Origin: MKUN01 sp964481425
GTDB taxonomy: Bacteria; Bacteroidota; Bacteroidia; Chitinophagales; Chitinophagaceae
Direction of reading: 5' to 3'
Length of the DNA stretch: 64,000 nucleotides
Assembly (NCBI GenBank): GCA_964481425.1
Contig: CAYZTM010000014.1
Span: forward strand, 1 to 64,000
Made by a program: the position numbers and the translations under genes. Of the stretch, positions 25,502 to 35,183 are shown one piece after another. The notes beneath the pieces are model-generated. The model was not told the DNA's origin and did not search any database. It was given only the letters and a program-made list of their open reading frames with translations. Position 1 is the stretch's first letter; each line of letters begins with the position of its first letter.

Positions 25502-26608
25502 TTATGCAGCACCCAGGCTCTTAAGCATCTTACCATGCGAAATAAGTGCCGTAATGAACGTGCGCTGCTCCTGGTAAGGTATGCCATGAGATTTAGCAGC
25601 TTCTTTTACGATGGGAGCTATCTTCTTGTAATGTATATGGCAAATATGCGGGAACAGGTGATGCTCGATCTGGCGATTAAGACCGCCTATGAACCATGAC
25701 ATTACACGGCTCTTGGGCGCGAAATTAACCGTATTAAGTACCTGGTGAACCGCCCAGTTATTTTCCATTTTGCGCTCATCAGTGGGTTTGGGATATTCAG
25801 CTTCTTCCATAACATGTGCAAGCTGAAATATAGTTGATAAAGCAAACCCGGCCACAGCGTGCAGAATAAAGAAACCGGCGACCACCGTTTCCCATGCAAA
25901 ACCTGAATACATAATTGGTAATACAAGGATATAGCCGAAGTATAAAACCTTGTAAAGGCTTAGCTTCACCAACTCACGGCCCAATGTAGTTTTCTCTTTA
26001 CGCAGTAAGCCTAATTTATTGTAGTGGAACAATAACCTGTAATCTTTATAGGTTACCCATTGTACCGTGAGCAGGCAATACAGGAACCAGGCGTATATGT
26101 GCTGAAAACGATGATGCTTATAACGTTTGCTATGCGGTGAGAACCTAAGCAGGAAACCAGCATCTATATCTTCGTCGAGGCCATCGATATTGGTATAGGT
26201 ATGGTGCAGTATATTATGTTGTATCCTCCAGGTAACATCATAGCCACCGACAATATTTACGATGCCACCGAGCATTTTGTTCGTGAGCTTATTCGTAGAA
26301 TATGCCCCGTGGTTTGAGTCATGCATTACCGAGCAACCGATACCCGTCATACCCAAACCCATCAGGAACCAAAGGCTGAGGAAAAATAGCATACTGAATG
26401 AAGCAAGGCCGGAAACTATAAATACATATGGAACAAAAAACAGTGCTATCATAGCTACTGTTTTAAGTTTCATTTTAGTATTGCTATATGGACTAATATT
26501 GTGTTCTGCAAAATACTTTTCAATATTCTTTTTTACTGTATCGTAAAAACCTTCGCCGTTCCTTGGGGCAAAACGGACGATATTCAATTTATTAGCTTGA
26601 GTAGACAA
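25502..26608 (-). CDS. Membrane fatty acid desaturase
   Basis: Introduces a double bond into acyl chains. It is a front-end (linoleoyl-CoA type) membrane desaturase with three histidine boxes: HDSNHGAY, HNILHHTY and NRQIEHHLFPHICHIHY. Hydrophobic segments lie at about residues 50-95 and 200-260. The frame stays open to 26713, but that extension contains the neighbour's terminator and a perfect -7 box. The TTG at 26626 is part of that box. The first usable start is the TTG at 26608 (MSTQANKLNIVRF, 368 residues). No ATG occurs before the conserved region, so the exact start is uncertain. It ends 3 bases from the DUF763 gene. Confidence 0.9.
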   Translation of the reverse strand: MSTQANKLNIVRFAPRNGEGFYDTVKKNIEKYFAEHNISPYSNTKMKLKTVAMIALFFVPYVFIVSGLASFSMLFFLSLWFLMGLGMTGIGCSVMHDSNHGAYSTNKLTNKMLGGIVNIVGGYDVTWRIQHNILHHTYTNIDGLDEDIDAGFLLRFSPHSKRYKHHRFQHIYAWFLYCLLTVQWVTYKDYRLLFHYNKLGLLRKEKTTLGRELVKLSLYKVLYFGYILVLPIMYSGFAWETVVAGFFILHAVAGFALSTIFQLAHVMEEAEYPKPTDERKMENNWAVHQVLNTVNFAPKSRVMSWFIGGLNRQIEHHLFPHICHIHYKKIAPIVKEAAKSHGIPYQEQRTFITALISHGKMLKSLGAA

Positions 26609-26623
26609 ATCTAAAAATTTTTG

Positions 26624-26655
26624 CAAAGGTAATTTTAAAAGAACAACTATATAAA
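26624..26655 (-). promoter_or_regulatory. Desaturase promoter
   Basis: On the minus strand TTTA (26652-26655), 20-base spacer, then perfect -7 box TACCTTTG (26624-26631). It predicts an mRNA start near 26620. Confidence 0.6.
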
Positions 26656-26681
26656 TAATTGTTTTAGTTATAGATAACAAA

Positions 26682-26707
26682 GAAAAAGCCCTGCATTTTG
26701 CAGGGCT
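26682..26707 (-). terminator. Terminator after the TPR gene
   Basis: Stem AGCCCTGCA/TGCAGGGCT (26687-26695 and 26699-26707) with a 3-nt loop, followed on the minus strand by a T-rich tract. Confidence 0.85.
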
Positions 26708-26728
26708 CCTCAAATATGGTCCGGAAGC

Positions 26729-28021
26729 TTATTTCATCGCATCCAGCTTCTTTTTCATCGCATCAGACTTGTCAGCCTTGTTCTGCCTGAAATATATTTC
26801 TTTCAATACCCTCATGGTGGATACATAGGTGTCTTTATCCTCATCACTTAGCTTATCAGCTTTTGGATCGAGTGTATTGTAGGTTTTCTCGAAATAAGGT
26901 AATGCAGCATTGAACATGGCATCGCGCTTCGTTTTCAGTTCATCTATTTGTTTCTGTTCAGCGGAGTTATTACCGGGTATGTCATTCATTTGCTTGTTGA
27001 TATACACAGCCTCATTATAGAACAGTACGCCCAATCCAAAATTACTTTCAACGTTATCGGGCTTAATATTTAATGCCGCTTTGTAAGCATTTTCCGATTT
27101 CTTTACCAGTTCATCATAGTTAGCAGGTTTGTTCAGGTCTTTACCTTTATCGTCTTTAGGAAAGGCCATGCCGGCATATCCTTTGGCAAGGTTTATCTGG
27201 AGGTCTGCATTATTCGGGTCCTTCTGCGCAGCCTCTTCCAGTTTTTTCATCAACTCGTCCTGGTTACCGCTTGTGATGTAAGAATTGAGCACTTGTGTCC
27301 TGATGTTCTCGTCATTCGGATATAATTTCTGCGCTTCATCAAGAACACCTTTCAAGGCATTTTCATTCTTCTTACGGTAGCCATAAATATCTATCAGGGC
27401 AAGATAAACATTGGGATCCCGGGCAATCGGATTGTCCTTGAGTTTCATGAACAAGTCCGCTGCATCGTCATAATTACCGGCATTATAAGCCGCAAATGCC
27501 CTCAGGCGTTGTGCTTCAGTTGCTACCGTATCAAATTTTTTGTTGCTACCGAACCTCATACCGTTCTGCATCTCATGCACATCCACTACATCTTTCAGCA
27601 CATTGTATGCAGTATCATATCCTTTCATCCTATATGCAGCCTGGCCAAACATGTAGCCCGTGAATGCACAAGCGATCAGTTTAGTATTCATCTCTTCCTT
27701 TTCATAAGAGGGGTCCAATTCAACAGCCTTCATGTACGATTTCATGGCCTGCCTGTATGGAAGCGAGTTGATAGAAGTAGGCATATTTTTCCTCAGGTAA
27801 GCCGTGTCCTGATTCATTTGCATATATATGTCGCCCTGCATGGCCCATGTTTTGGGTTTATCCTTGGTAGAGGGATCTTTAAGTGCCATTTGGATATACT
27901 CCAGGGCATGACTGTAATCCCCATCCCGAAGGTAATTGTTCGCAGATTCAACATTTTGCTTTTGCGCTTCCGCACCAAAGCAAATAGAAATGAATGTTGC
28001 AATCAAAAAGATCTTTTTCAT
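26729..28021 (-). CDS. Secreted TPR-repeat protein
   Basis: A 430-residue protein with signal peptide MKKIFLIATFISICFGAEAQ, followed by several tetratricopeptide repeats. These include SANNYLRDGDYSHALEYIQM near residue 27, FAAYNAGNYDDAADLFMKL near 190 and repeats over 255-345. It probably acts in the periplasm as a scaffold. It lies 38 bases downstream of gyrA on the same strand and may be read from the gyrA transcript. A clear terminator follows. No catalytic motif is visible. Confidence 0.88.
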   Translation of the reverse strand: MKKIFLIATFISICFGAEAQKQNVESANNYLRDGDYSHALEYIQMALKDPSTKDKPKTWAMQGDIYMQMNQDTAYLRKNMPTSINSLPYRQAMKSYMKAVELDPSYEKEEMNTKLIACAFTGYMFGQAAYRMKGYDTAYNVLKDVVDVHEMQNGMRFGSNKKFDTVATEAQRLRAFAAYNAGNYDDAADLFMKLKDNPIARDPNVYLALIDIYGYRKKNENALKGVLDEAQKLYPNDENIRTQVLNSYITSGNQDELMKKLEEAAQKDPNNADLQINLAKGYAGMAFPKDDKGKDLNKPANYDELVKKSENAYKAALNIKPDNVESNFGLGVLFYNEAVYINKQMNDIPGNNSAEQKQIDELKTKRDAMFNAALPYFEKTYNTLDPKADKLSDEDKDTYVSTMRVLKEIYFRQNKADKSDAMKKKLDAMK

Positions 28022-28059
28022 GAACTGTTTTTTATAAAGCGTTTAATTTATTTACGTTA

Positions 28060-30663
28060 TTATTCAGGAGCTTGTTCTGTTGCACTTTCCGCTCCGTTTG
28101 TTTCTCCTCCCTGCTCATTACCATTTTCTTCATTACCGTCAGTTTCTTCTTCCTCATCTTCTTGTATCCTTGCTATGGCTGCTATCTCATCCCCGTCATC
28201 GAGGTTAATGAGCTTAACACCCTGTGTAGCCCTGCCAGCCTCCCGGATATCTACTACCTTCATGCGGATAGTGATGCCCGACTTGCATGTGATCATCAGG
28301 TCGTCTTTTTCCTCTACTGCAAGCAAGCCTACAAGGCCTCCGGTCTTTTCTGTGATATTGATGGTTTTAACACCCTTACCACCACGATTGGTAACACGAT
28401 AGGCTGTTTCCGTTTCACCACTCTCTTCATTCTTATCAAAGAAAGGCGTGCGTTTACCCAGACCCTTTTCCGATACTACCAGTATCTGTTTCGACATATC
28501 GTCTTTGTTAACACAAAGCATTCCTATCACTGCATCATTATCTTCATCCAACTCTATGCCAAAAACTCCGATAGCACCACGGCCTGTAGTACGAACTTTG
28601 TCTTCAGGGAAACAAATAGCGCGACCTGAACGTACTGCCATCATGATATAGCTATTCCCATCAGTAAGCGAAACATCAAGTAGCTGATCACCATCCTGTA
28701 TGGTAATGGCATTGACGCCGGTGGCACGCGGCCTGCTGAAATCTTCCAGTTTGGTCTTTTTGATGATACCCTTTTTGGTACAAAGCACAACAAAATGCTC
28801 TTGCAGGAAAGCGTCGTCTTCCAGTTGAGGTACATCTATGATAGTACGTATCTTATCATCCTGCGGTATCTGAACTAAGTTCTGTATAGCACGACCCTTG
28901 GCATTTTTGTCTGCTTCGGGTATCTCATAAACCTTAAGCCAGTAACAACGTCCTTTTTCTGTAAAGAACATTAGCGTATGGTGCGTAGAGGCAATGAAAA
29001 GATGCTCTATATAATCTTCTTCACGGGTACGGCCACCAATGGCACCCCGACCGCCACGGCGTTGTGAGCGGAACTCAGCTGCAGATGTACGTTTGATATA
29101 ACCAAGATGCGAAACCGTTATTACAACATTCTCTTCCTCTATCAGGTCTTCGATACGCATTTCGTTAGCCATGTAATGTATCTCGCTCTTGCGCTCATCG
29201 CCAAACTTCTTTTGCACATCCAGTAGCTCGTCTTTGATGATCTGGTAACGAAGGCCCTCATCAGCAAGGATCGATTCGAGATAGGCTATTTGCTTCATCA
29301 ATTCAGCATGTTCTTCACGTATCTTATCACGCTCCATGCCGGTAAGCCTTTGCAGACGTAGCTCCAGTACTGCTTTGGCCTGTATCTCGCTCATGCCAAA
29401 TTTCTCGATTAGGCCGTTCTTAGCTTCCTCAGGATTGATAGAATTACGTATCAGGGCGATGACCTCGTCCAAATGGTCGAGAGCTATCAGGTAGCCCTCC
29501 AAAATGTGCGCGCGCTTTTTAGCCTCGCGTAATTCATATTCGGTGCGGCGCACCACCACTTCGTGGCGGAAGCCTACAAACTCAGAAATAAGATCTTTCA
29601 GGTTGAGTGTACGCGGGCGTCCATTGACTAGCGCCACATTATTGATACCGTATGAGGTCTGTAACTCACTGTACTTATATAGCTGGTTGATAATAACCTG
29701 GGCTACTGCGTCGCGACGCAGTTCTATAACGATACGGGTACCTTCTTTATTTGATTCGTTGGCAACATGGGTGATTCCTTCTACCACTTTATTGTTCACC
29801 AATGCACCTATCTTTTCTGCAAGAGCATCACGGCTCACCTGGTAAGGCACTTCAGTTATAATGATCTGTTCTTTACCGTTCTTTGTTGTCTCCACGGTCA
29901 CTTTACCGCGCAGTACCACCCTGCCCCTGCCGGTATGCATGCCCTGCTTGATGCCATCGATGCCGTAAATGATACCACCTGTCGGGAAGTCAGGCGCCTT
30001 CACATGCTTCATCAAATCGTCGATGGTGATCTCCCTGTCATCAATATATGCAATACAGCCATTCACAACCTCAGTAAGGTTGTGCGGCATCATGTTGGTA
30101 GCCATACCCACCGCAATACCTGAAGAACCGTTCACCAGCAACTGCGGAATACGGGTAGGCAGAACCGTAGGCTCCTGTAACGAGTCATCGAAGTTGAGTG
30201 AAAAATCAACGGTCTCCTTCTCTATATCTTCAAGCATGGCCTCACCGAGGCGCTGCATACGGGCTTCCGTGTAACGCATGGCTGCCGGGCCGTCACCGTC
30301 CTGCGAACCATAGTTACCTTGTCCGTCTATCATCATGTAACGCATGCTCCAGGGCTGGGCCATACGCACCATTGCATCATATACCGCTGTATCGCCATGT
30401 GGATGGTATTTACCCAACACCTCACCAACTATACGCGCACATTTTTTATACGGCTTGCTGAAGGTATTGCCCAGCTCGTGCATAGCAAATAATACACGGC
30501 GGTGCACAGGCTTAAGCCCATCGCGCACATCGGGCAGTGCACGGCCTACTATCACCGACATAGAATAGTCGATGTAGGCAGTTTTCATCTGCTCTTCTAT
30601 ATTGACCTGTATTATCTTGTTATTCTCTTCCGGGGGGGTTAAATCCTGGTTTTCCTGATCCAT
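28060..30663 (-). CDS. gyrA: DNA gyrase subunit A
   Basis: Breaks and rejoins DNA in the GyrA2GyrB2 complex that introduces negative supercoils. 867 residues. The catalytic Tyr131 is in AAMRYTEARMQRLG. The quinolone-resistance region reads KYHPHGDTAVYDAMVRMAQ, with Thr92 at the position of E. coli Ser83 and Asp96 at Asp87. The C-terminal beta-pinwheel has the GyrA box in QRRGGRGAIGG, followed by repeated blades and an acidic Glu/Asn-rich tail. gyrB is not nearby. A -7 box precedes the start. Confidence 0.97.
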   Translation of the reverse strand: MDQENQDLTPPEENNKIIQVNIEEQMKTAYIDYSMSVIVGRALPDVRDGLKPVHRRVLFAMHELGNTFSKPYKKCARIVGEVLGKYHPHGDTAVYDAMVRMAQPWSMRYMMIDGQGNYGSQDGDGPAAMRYTEARMQRLGEAMLEDIEKETVDFSLNFDDSLQEPTVLPTRIPQLLVNGSSGIAVGMATNMMPHNLTEVVNGCIAYIDDREITIDDLMKHVKAPDFPTGGIIYGIDGIKQGMHTGRGRVVLRGKVTVETTKNGKEQIIITEVPYQVSRDALAEKIGALVNNKVVEGITHVANESNKEGTRIVIELRRDAVAQVIINQLYKYSELQTSYGINNVALVNGRPRTLNLKDLISEFVGFRHEVVVRRTEYELREAKKRAHILEGYLIALDHLDEVIALIRNSINPEEAKNGLIEKFGMSEIQAKAVLELRLQRLTGMERDKIREEHAELMKQIAYLESILADEGLRYQIIKDELLDVQKKFGDERKSEIHYMANEMRIEDLIEEENVVITVSHLGYIKRTSAAEFRSQRRGGRGAIGGRTREEDYIEHLFIASTHHTLMFFTEKGRCYWLKVYEIPEADKNAKGRAIQNLVQIPQDDKIRTIIDVPQLEDDAFLQEHFVVLCTKKGIIKKTKLEDFSRPRATGVNAITIQDGDQLLDVSLTDGNSYIMMAVRSGRAICFPEDKVRTTGRGAIGVFGIELDEDNDAVIGMLCVNKDDMSKQILVVSEKGLGKRTPFFDKNEESGETETAYRVTNRGGKGVKTINITEKTGGLVGLLAVEEKDDLMITCKSGITIRMKVVDIREAGRATQGVKLINLDDGDEIAAIARIQEDEEEETDGNEENGNEQGGETNGAESATEQAPE

Positions 30664-30687
30664 AAACGGGTATTAAAAATAAGTGTG

Positions 30688-30695
30688 CAAATATA
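30688..30695 (-). promoter_or_regulatory. -7 box TATATTTG for gyrA
   Basis: Perfect TAnnTTTG on the minus strand, 24 bases before the gyrA ATG. The predicted leader is about 20 bases. The rest of the 248-base gap to the next gene contains AT-rich sequence with no recognisable element. Confidence 0.5.
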
Positions 30696-30911
30696 ACCAA
30701 AATAGCCGGGCTATCCTTGTAAATCGAGCCTTAAAATGAGGCTTTATCCACAGTTTTTAACAAGTTATACAGGCTCTTATGCTTTATTACATTAATACAT
30801 CCTTTAATTTTGAAATACAGCATAAAAATAGAAGAAAAAAACAGGTGTATTTTTCACCTTATTGTCATATTTCAATAACACAAAAGCAAAGGAAGCAGGT
30901 GCTTCGTTGAC

Positions 30912-33527
30912 TTAATTGGTAAAGACCTCTTTCTGCAGATCATCATACTTCTTTTTATTATCCGGGTCTTGTTCCGCATCTATTACATGCCGTATGTACT
31001 GCCGGGTGAGTGCAATGCGCTGTTTGGTTGTATCCGTTTCCTTTTTTGCTTTGTAGTTCTTTGCTACCTCAAAGAGATAATAGCCCATGTAGTAGCGATA
31101 ATTCTTGATATTCTCAGCTTTTATCATGGCTTCCATTGTCTTCAGTCCATCTTCAAATACTCTGTCGCTTTTTACATGCCCTAAATAAGAAGAAAGGCTG
31201 GCCACGAGTCGCATCTTCTGGCCTCCGTACACATGGTCGGCCCTGCTTTTGTAGATGGAGAAATCGGTCGAATCCGCTCTTTTAGCTATTATGTCCCAGA
31301 TAGATGCTTCCAACTGTGCTTTAGGGTCAGTATCCAGCATATCCTTAGCTATTGCATAAGCCGTATCCTCATCTATTTTGTATAAGGCACCTAAAGCTGA
31401 ACCTGCAACGTTATATGAGCTATCGCTCACGGCTGCAAGCATGTCGGCTTTTGCATTACGATATTTCCAGGCGCCCAAAACATCATACGCGCTGGCACGC
31501 GCTTCGTTATTGGGATCTTTTTCAGCAATATATTGTACCTGCCCGTGCCAGCGGCGCTGCAGCACATCGTCGGTAACATTGAAAAGCAGGGATAAAGCAT
31601 ATGCGCGGATAGCAGGCATATACTCCTCGGAAAGTGCCCTGTCGAATATCAGGTGAGACACACTGTCATTAATGTCTTTATAAGCCGCGTCGATGGCCAG
31701 TCTGCGGGTTATGTAATCACTACCTATCACATACTCCATGAGCCATTGTGCCATAGGCTTATCTTCCAGCATCCTGCCGGGTAACCAGTGCAACACATCA
31801 GGTACAATGGTAGGCCGTATATTGTTATGATACTTATAGGTGAACACCTGCTTCTTCTTTGTGATCTCCCAATCCTCCAGTTTCCGCTCCGCCCCATATA
31901 TGACCACTGTTTTCAAAGGCAGCTTATATAAGCCACTGTCCTGTGCCTGTGTAACCGTAACTACAAGCTGAGCATCGGCATCGTCATAAACATAGCGTAT
32001 GTCCAATATCGGATGCCCGCCCCTGTAGTACCATTGATTGAAGAACCAGTTCCAGTCCTTACCTGTAGCCTCTTCAACTGCCAGGCGCCATTGGGTAGCC
32101 TCAGCCGAATGCAAAGCATTATGGGTAAGATATAACTGCATTGCTTTAAAAAAAGCATCATCACCCATTAGACCATGCAGATAGCGAAGGGTTAATCCTC
32201 CCTTCTCATACGATACCCGGTCAAACATGTCCTCCCGGTCAGCATAGTAAAAACGTACTAATGGGGGGTCCTTTTGCCTTGCCTGTGCCAGGTATTTCAG
32301 CAGGCTTGTATATGCCAGCCTGTCGGCCGAATTTTTGCCATATTTATAATTACGCCACAGGTATTCTCCATAGTCTGCAAAGGATTCGTTCAAAGTCAGG
32401 TTCGACCAGGATTCACAAGTCACATAGTCACCAAACCACATGTGGAATAACTCATGCGACACAATATCTTCATAATCATGATCGGCATGTTCGCGGGAGT
32501 TTTGGTTCATGAACTCTCCGAAAAGTGATGCTGTAGTATTCTCCATAGCTCCGGATACATAATCGCGTACAACTACCTGGTCATACTTATTCCAGGGATA
32601 AGGTACGCCTGTCGCATTTGAAAAGAAGTCCATCATCTCCGGCGTATGTTGGAACATCAGGCGTGCATAAGGTTCATATTCAGGTTCCACATAGTAGTTG
32701 ACTTCCCTGCCCTGCCAGTTGTCTTTAACTATAGCGTAGCGGCCAATGGCAAACATAACTGCGTAGGCCTGTATGGGTTTGTCCATGAGCCATATATCGG
32801 TGCGCATACCATTGTCATGGTGCTGCTGTATCTGCAAAAAACCGTTACTGAGGGTCTGCATGCTGTCAGGTACAGTAAGTTCTACCTGTACAGTAAATCT
32901 TGTATTAGGCTTGTCTATGGTTGGTAACCAATGTGAATTCGATTCGGTTTCCCCTTGTGTCCATATCTGCACGGGCTTGCCTGGTATTGCATGGTCTGTA
33001 TTGATGAAATAAAGTCCCCTGTCTTCGGTAATGGCACTACTGCCACCAACAGGCTCTTTGTATGGCATAGCCTTATAACTGATATAGAGCTGAATTGTAT
33101 CAACGGCAATAAAATGTTTTGAAAATTTTATATGCAACTTATCATCCGCATAAGTATAGGAAAGTTTAGCGGCTTCTGGCCCATTACCGGCAAAAGAAAC
33201 AGTATCTATCTGCATATCTTTTGCATCCAGCACCAGGCTGTCGGTAGTATAGAAATAGGGATGCAGGCTTAGCCATTCATGCCCGTTAGCTGTCTTTTCC
33301 TTAAAATTAAATGATAAGGCGACTCTTGTATGAATGATATCCCACTCACGGGGAGCGCTGGCCCTGTATATGTCGATCGGGTTATTGGCCGCCGAAACGC
33401 TGATAGTATCCAGCGTCACTTGTTTACTTACCACTTTTCTACCGGGTCCGCAGGAAGCGATCAATGTGATGAGCAACAAAAAAAATAAAGACGTAAACGC
33501 GGTGATGATATTCTTAATAAACGTCAT
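30912..33527 (-). CDS. M1-family zinc metallopeptidase, lipoprotein
   Basis: An 871-residue aminopeptidase-like enzyme anchored as a lipoprotein, with signal sequence and lipobox LIASC ending at about Cys26. The exopeptidase motif is SGAMENTTASLFGE. The zinc site is DIVSHELFHMWFGDYV followed by NLTLNESFADYGEYLW (HExxH plus downstream Glu). The C-terminal 300 residues are helical and HEAT-like. It probably trims peptides at the periplasmic or outer face of the cell for nutrition. It is transcribed alone. Confidence 0.93.
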   Translation of the reverse strand: MTFIKNIITAFTSLFFLLLITLIASCGPGRKVVSKQVTLDTISVSAANNPIDIYRASAPREWDIIHTRVALSFNFKEKTANGHEWLSLHPYFYTTDSLVLDAKDMQIDTVSFAGNGPEAAKLSYTYADDKLHIKFSKHFIAVDTIQLYISYKAMPYKEPVGGSSAITEDRGLYFINTDHAIPGKPVQIWTQGETESNSHWLPTIDKPNTRFTVQVELTVPDSMQTLSNGFLQIQQHHDNGMRTDIWLMDKPIQAYAVMFAIGRYAIVKDNWQGREVNYYVEPEYEPYARLMFQHTPEMMDFFSNATGVPYPWNKYDQVVVRDYVSGAMENTTASLFGEFMNQNSREHADHDYEDIVSHELFHMWFGDYVTCESWSNLTLNESFADYGEYLWRNYKYGKNSADRLAYTSLLKYLAQARQKDPPLVRFYYADREDMFDRVSYEKGGLTLRYLHGLMGDDAFFKAMQLYLTHNALHSAEATQWRLAVEEATGKDWNWFFNQWYYRGGHPILDIRYVYDDADAQLVVTVTQAQDSGLYKLPLKTVVIYGAERKLEDWEITKKKQVFTYKYHNNIRPTIVPDVLHWLPGRMLEDKPMAQWLMEYVIGSDYITRRLAIDAAYKDINDSVSHLIFDRALSEEYMPAIRAYALSLLFNVTDDVLQRRWHGQVQYIAEKDPNNEARASAYDVLGAWKYRNAKADMLAAVSDSSYNVAGSALGALYKIDEDTAYAIAKDMLDTDPKAQLEASIWDIIAKRADSTDFSIYKSRADHVYGGQKMRLVASLSSYLGHVKSDRVFEDGLKTMEAMIKAENIKNYRYYMGYYLFEVAKNYKAKKETDTTKQRIALTRQYIRHVIDAEQDPDNKKKYDDLQKEVFTN

Positions 33528-33639
33528 GAACCTTGATTAAAGCTATAAAAGTAAGGCTAAAGCCGATATTTAATATCACCTGCTATGGGTGAGGAATATC
33601 TAAAGAGGGCGAAAATGCGCTAAAGCATTGTTATTTGAT

Positions 33640-33647
33640 TATTTTTG
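33640..33647 (+). promoter_or_regulatory. -7 box TATTTTTG before the orphan biotin carrier
   Basis: Perfect TAnnTTTG. The TTG at its end (33645) would be the start of the longest open frame, so that start is not usable. The ATG at 33675 gives a 24-base leader. Confidence 0.6.
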
Positions 33648-33674
33648 CTACCATTAAAAATATTACAGGAAGCT

Positions 33675-34175
33675 ATGCTACAGGTAACAGTTAATGAAAA
33701 AAACATATTCTCTATAGAAGATAAAGACGGTAGCCTGTATATTAACGACGTGCCTGCGAACTGGGACGCCAAATGGCAGCCCAACAGCCTGATCAGTATT
33801 TTATACAACAACAAAAGTTATACAGCGCTGGTAGAAGGCATTGATAAAAAGAATAAGGAAATTAGCCTGCGCATCAACGGCAGGGTATATAAAACACAGA
33901 TCAAAGAGCCTATAGACCAACTACTTAGCAGCATGGGCATGGACCTTAAAGCCATGCAAAAGGCCGAACCGGTGAAGGCCCCTATGCCGGGACTGGTACT
34001 TAAAGTGCTCGTGGAGCCAGGCCAACAGATCAGTAAGGGAGATGGCCTGCTGGTACTGGAAGCCATGAAAATGGAAAATATTCTGAAAGCCTCCGGCAAT
34101 GCTACCGTAAAAGCCATAAAGGTAACTGAACGCACTGCTGTAGAAAAAGGAGCTATACTGATAGAACTTGAATAA
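33675..34175 (+). CDS. Orphan biotin carboxyl carrier protein
   Basis: A 166-residue biotin attachment protein. The N-terminal 90 residues have the beta-rich form found in acyl-CoA carboxylase carrier subunits (SYTALVEGIDKKNKEISLRI). The C-terminal biotinyl domain has VKAPMPGLVLKVLVEPG and biotinylated Lys132 in LEAMKMEN. The AMKM motif points to propionyl- or methylmalonyl-type carboxylases rather than acetyl-CoA carboxylase (AccB at 6695 covers that). No carboxylase or carboxyltransferase gene is adjacent, so its partners must lie elsewhere. It starts a short operon with the DUF4476 gene, one base apart. Confidence 0.9.
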   Translation: MLQVTVNEKNIFSIEDKDGSLYINDVPANWDAKWQPNSLISILYNNKSYTALVEGIDKKNKEISLRINGRVYKTQIKEPIDQLLSSMGMDLKAMQKAEPVKAPMPGLVLKVLVEPGQQISKGDGLLVLEAMKMENILKASGNATVKAIKVTERTAVEKGAILIELE

Positions 34176-34176
34176 T

Positions 34177-35163
34177 ATGCGCCTGAAAAATATTATTGCT
34201 TTTATCATTGCAGCTTTCTGCATCACTATTTCCGTTGCGACCCGGGCGCAACAATTCTCTTATGTATATATACAAGGTGATAAGCAAACCCCTTTCTATG
34301 TAAAGCTGGAAGGCCAGATGCAGCCCCGTTACGGGAAGGACTACAGCATCATATCGCAGCTGGCCCCCGGCGTTATAAACATTGAGATACTATTTCAACA
34401 AAATGTATATCCTCCGCAACACTTTGCCATAAAAGTGCCGGAGAACGGTTCAAGGGCATTCTTGCTTAGCAAAAAAGGCAGTAGTTTTTCGCTTTATGAC
34501 CTGCAGCAACAGTTTTACATTCCGGCGGGTAATGCACCCGACCAGGACCATGTACCTACCTACAACCCCGGTGAGAATTACGTGTCCACCAATAGTAATC
34601 CCTACGCTTACAGCAGCAAACCAACCAACAATACTTACGCGGCTACCTACAATACCCAGCCTGCAAACAAAACCCCAAAAACCACCCAAAATAACGAACC
34701 CCGGTTCATTGACAACGTTGAGCTCAATAATGAGCGTACTATACAAACGCATACAGAACCTATCGCTGAAACACATACCGAAGATAATAGCACAGAACAG
34801 GCAACTGAACCAAAAACGGAAGCTGAGCCCGAACCGATACGCAATACTGCGCCGAAAGCGAACTACAGCACTAATAGCCGATGCCCGGAAGCCATTTCTG
34901 ATAATGAATTTGAGAACATCTACGACAGGATGAACAACAAAAGCGCCGGCAACAGGTTGAAATTTTTACTTAGCAAACTGGATAACTGTTTCAACACCGC
35001 ACAACTACGAATGCTGGCCAAGGGCTTAAACAACGACCCCGAACGCTATGCCTTTTTGAAACAAGCCTACCCGCGTACAACAGACCAGGGTAATTTTGCC
35101 GCTCTTGAAAACCTGCTTACAACAAGGGAATGGAAGGACTACTTCCGCCTGATCATGCCATAA
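34177..35163 (+). CDS. DUF4476 secreted protein
   Basis: A 328-residue exported protein. The signal peptide is MRLKNIIAFIIAAFCITISV..RAQ. An N-terminal beta-rich domain to about residue 110 is followed by a long low-complexity middle, rich in Asn/Thr/Pro and then Glu/Thr (residues about 120-225). The C-terminal DUF4476 domain has CPEAISDNEFENIYDRMN and ends TREWKDYFRLIMP. The ATG at 34177 is preferred to the TTG at 34168. DUF4476 proteins are typical of Bacteroidota; function unknown. One base separates it from the biotin-carrier stop. Confidence 0.85.
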   Translation: MRLKNIIAFIIAAFCITISVATRAQQFSYVYIQGDKQTPFYVKLEGQMQPRYGKDYSIISQLAPGVINIEILFQQNVYPPQHFAIKVPENGSRAFLLSKKGSSFSLYDLQQQFYIPAGNAPDQDHVPTYNPGENYVSTNSNPYAYSSKPTNNTYAATYNTQPANKTPKTTQNNEPRFIDNVELNNERTIQTHTEPIAETHTEDNSTEQATEPKTEAEPEPIRNTAPKANYSTNSRCPEAISDNEFENIYDRMNNKSAGNRLKFLLSKLDNCFNTAQLRMLAKGLNNDPERYAFLKQAYPRTTDQGNFAALENLLTTREWKDYFRLIMP

Positions 35164-35183
35164 ACGTTTAAACAATATACAGG

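Noticed and set aside
27509..28402. Plus-strand frame of 297 codons opposite the TPR gene and gyrA
   Set aside because: It lies across two well-supported genes and their gap; its translation is shadow-like with no domain.
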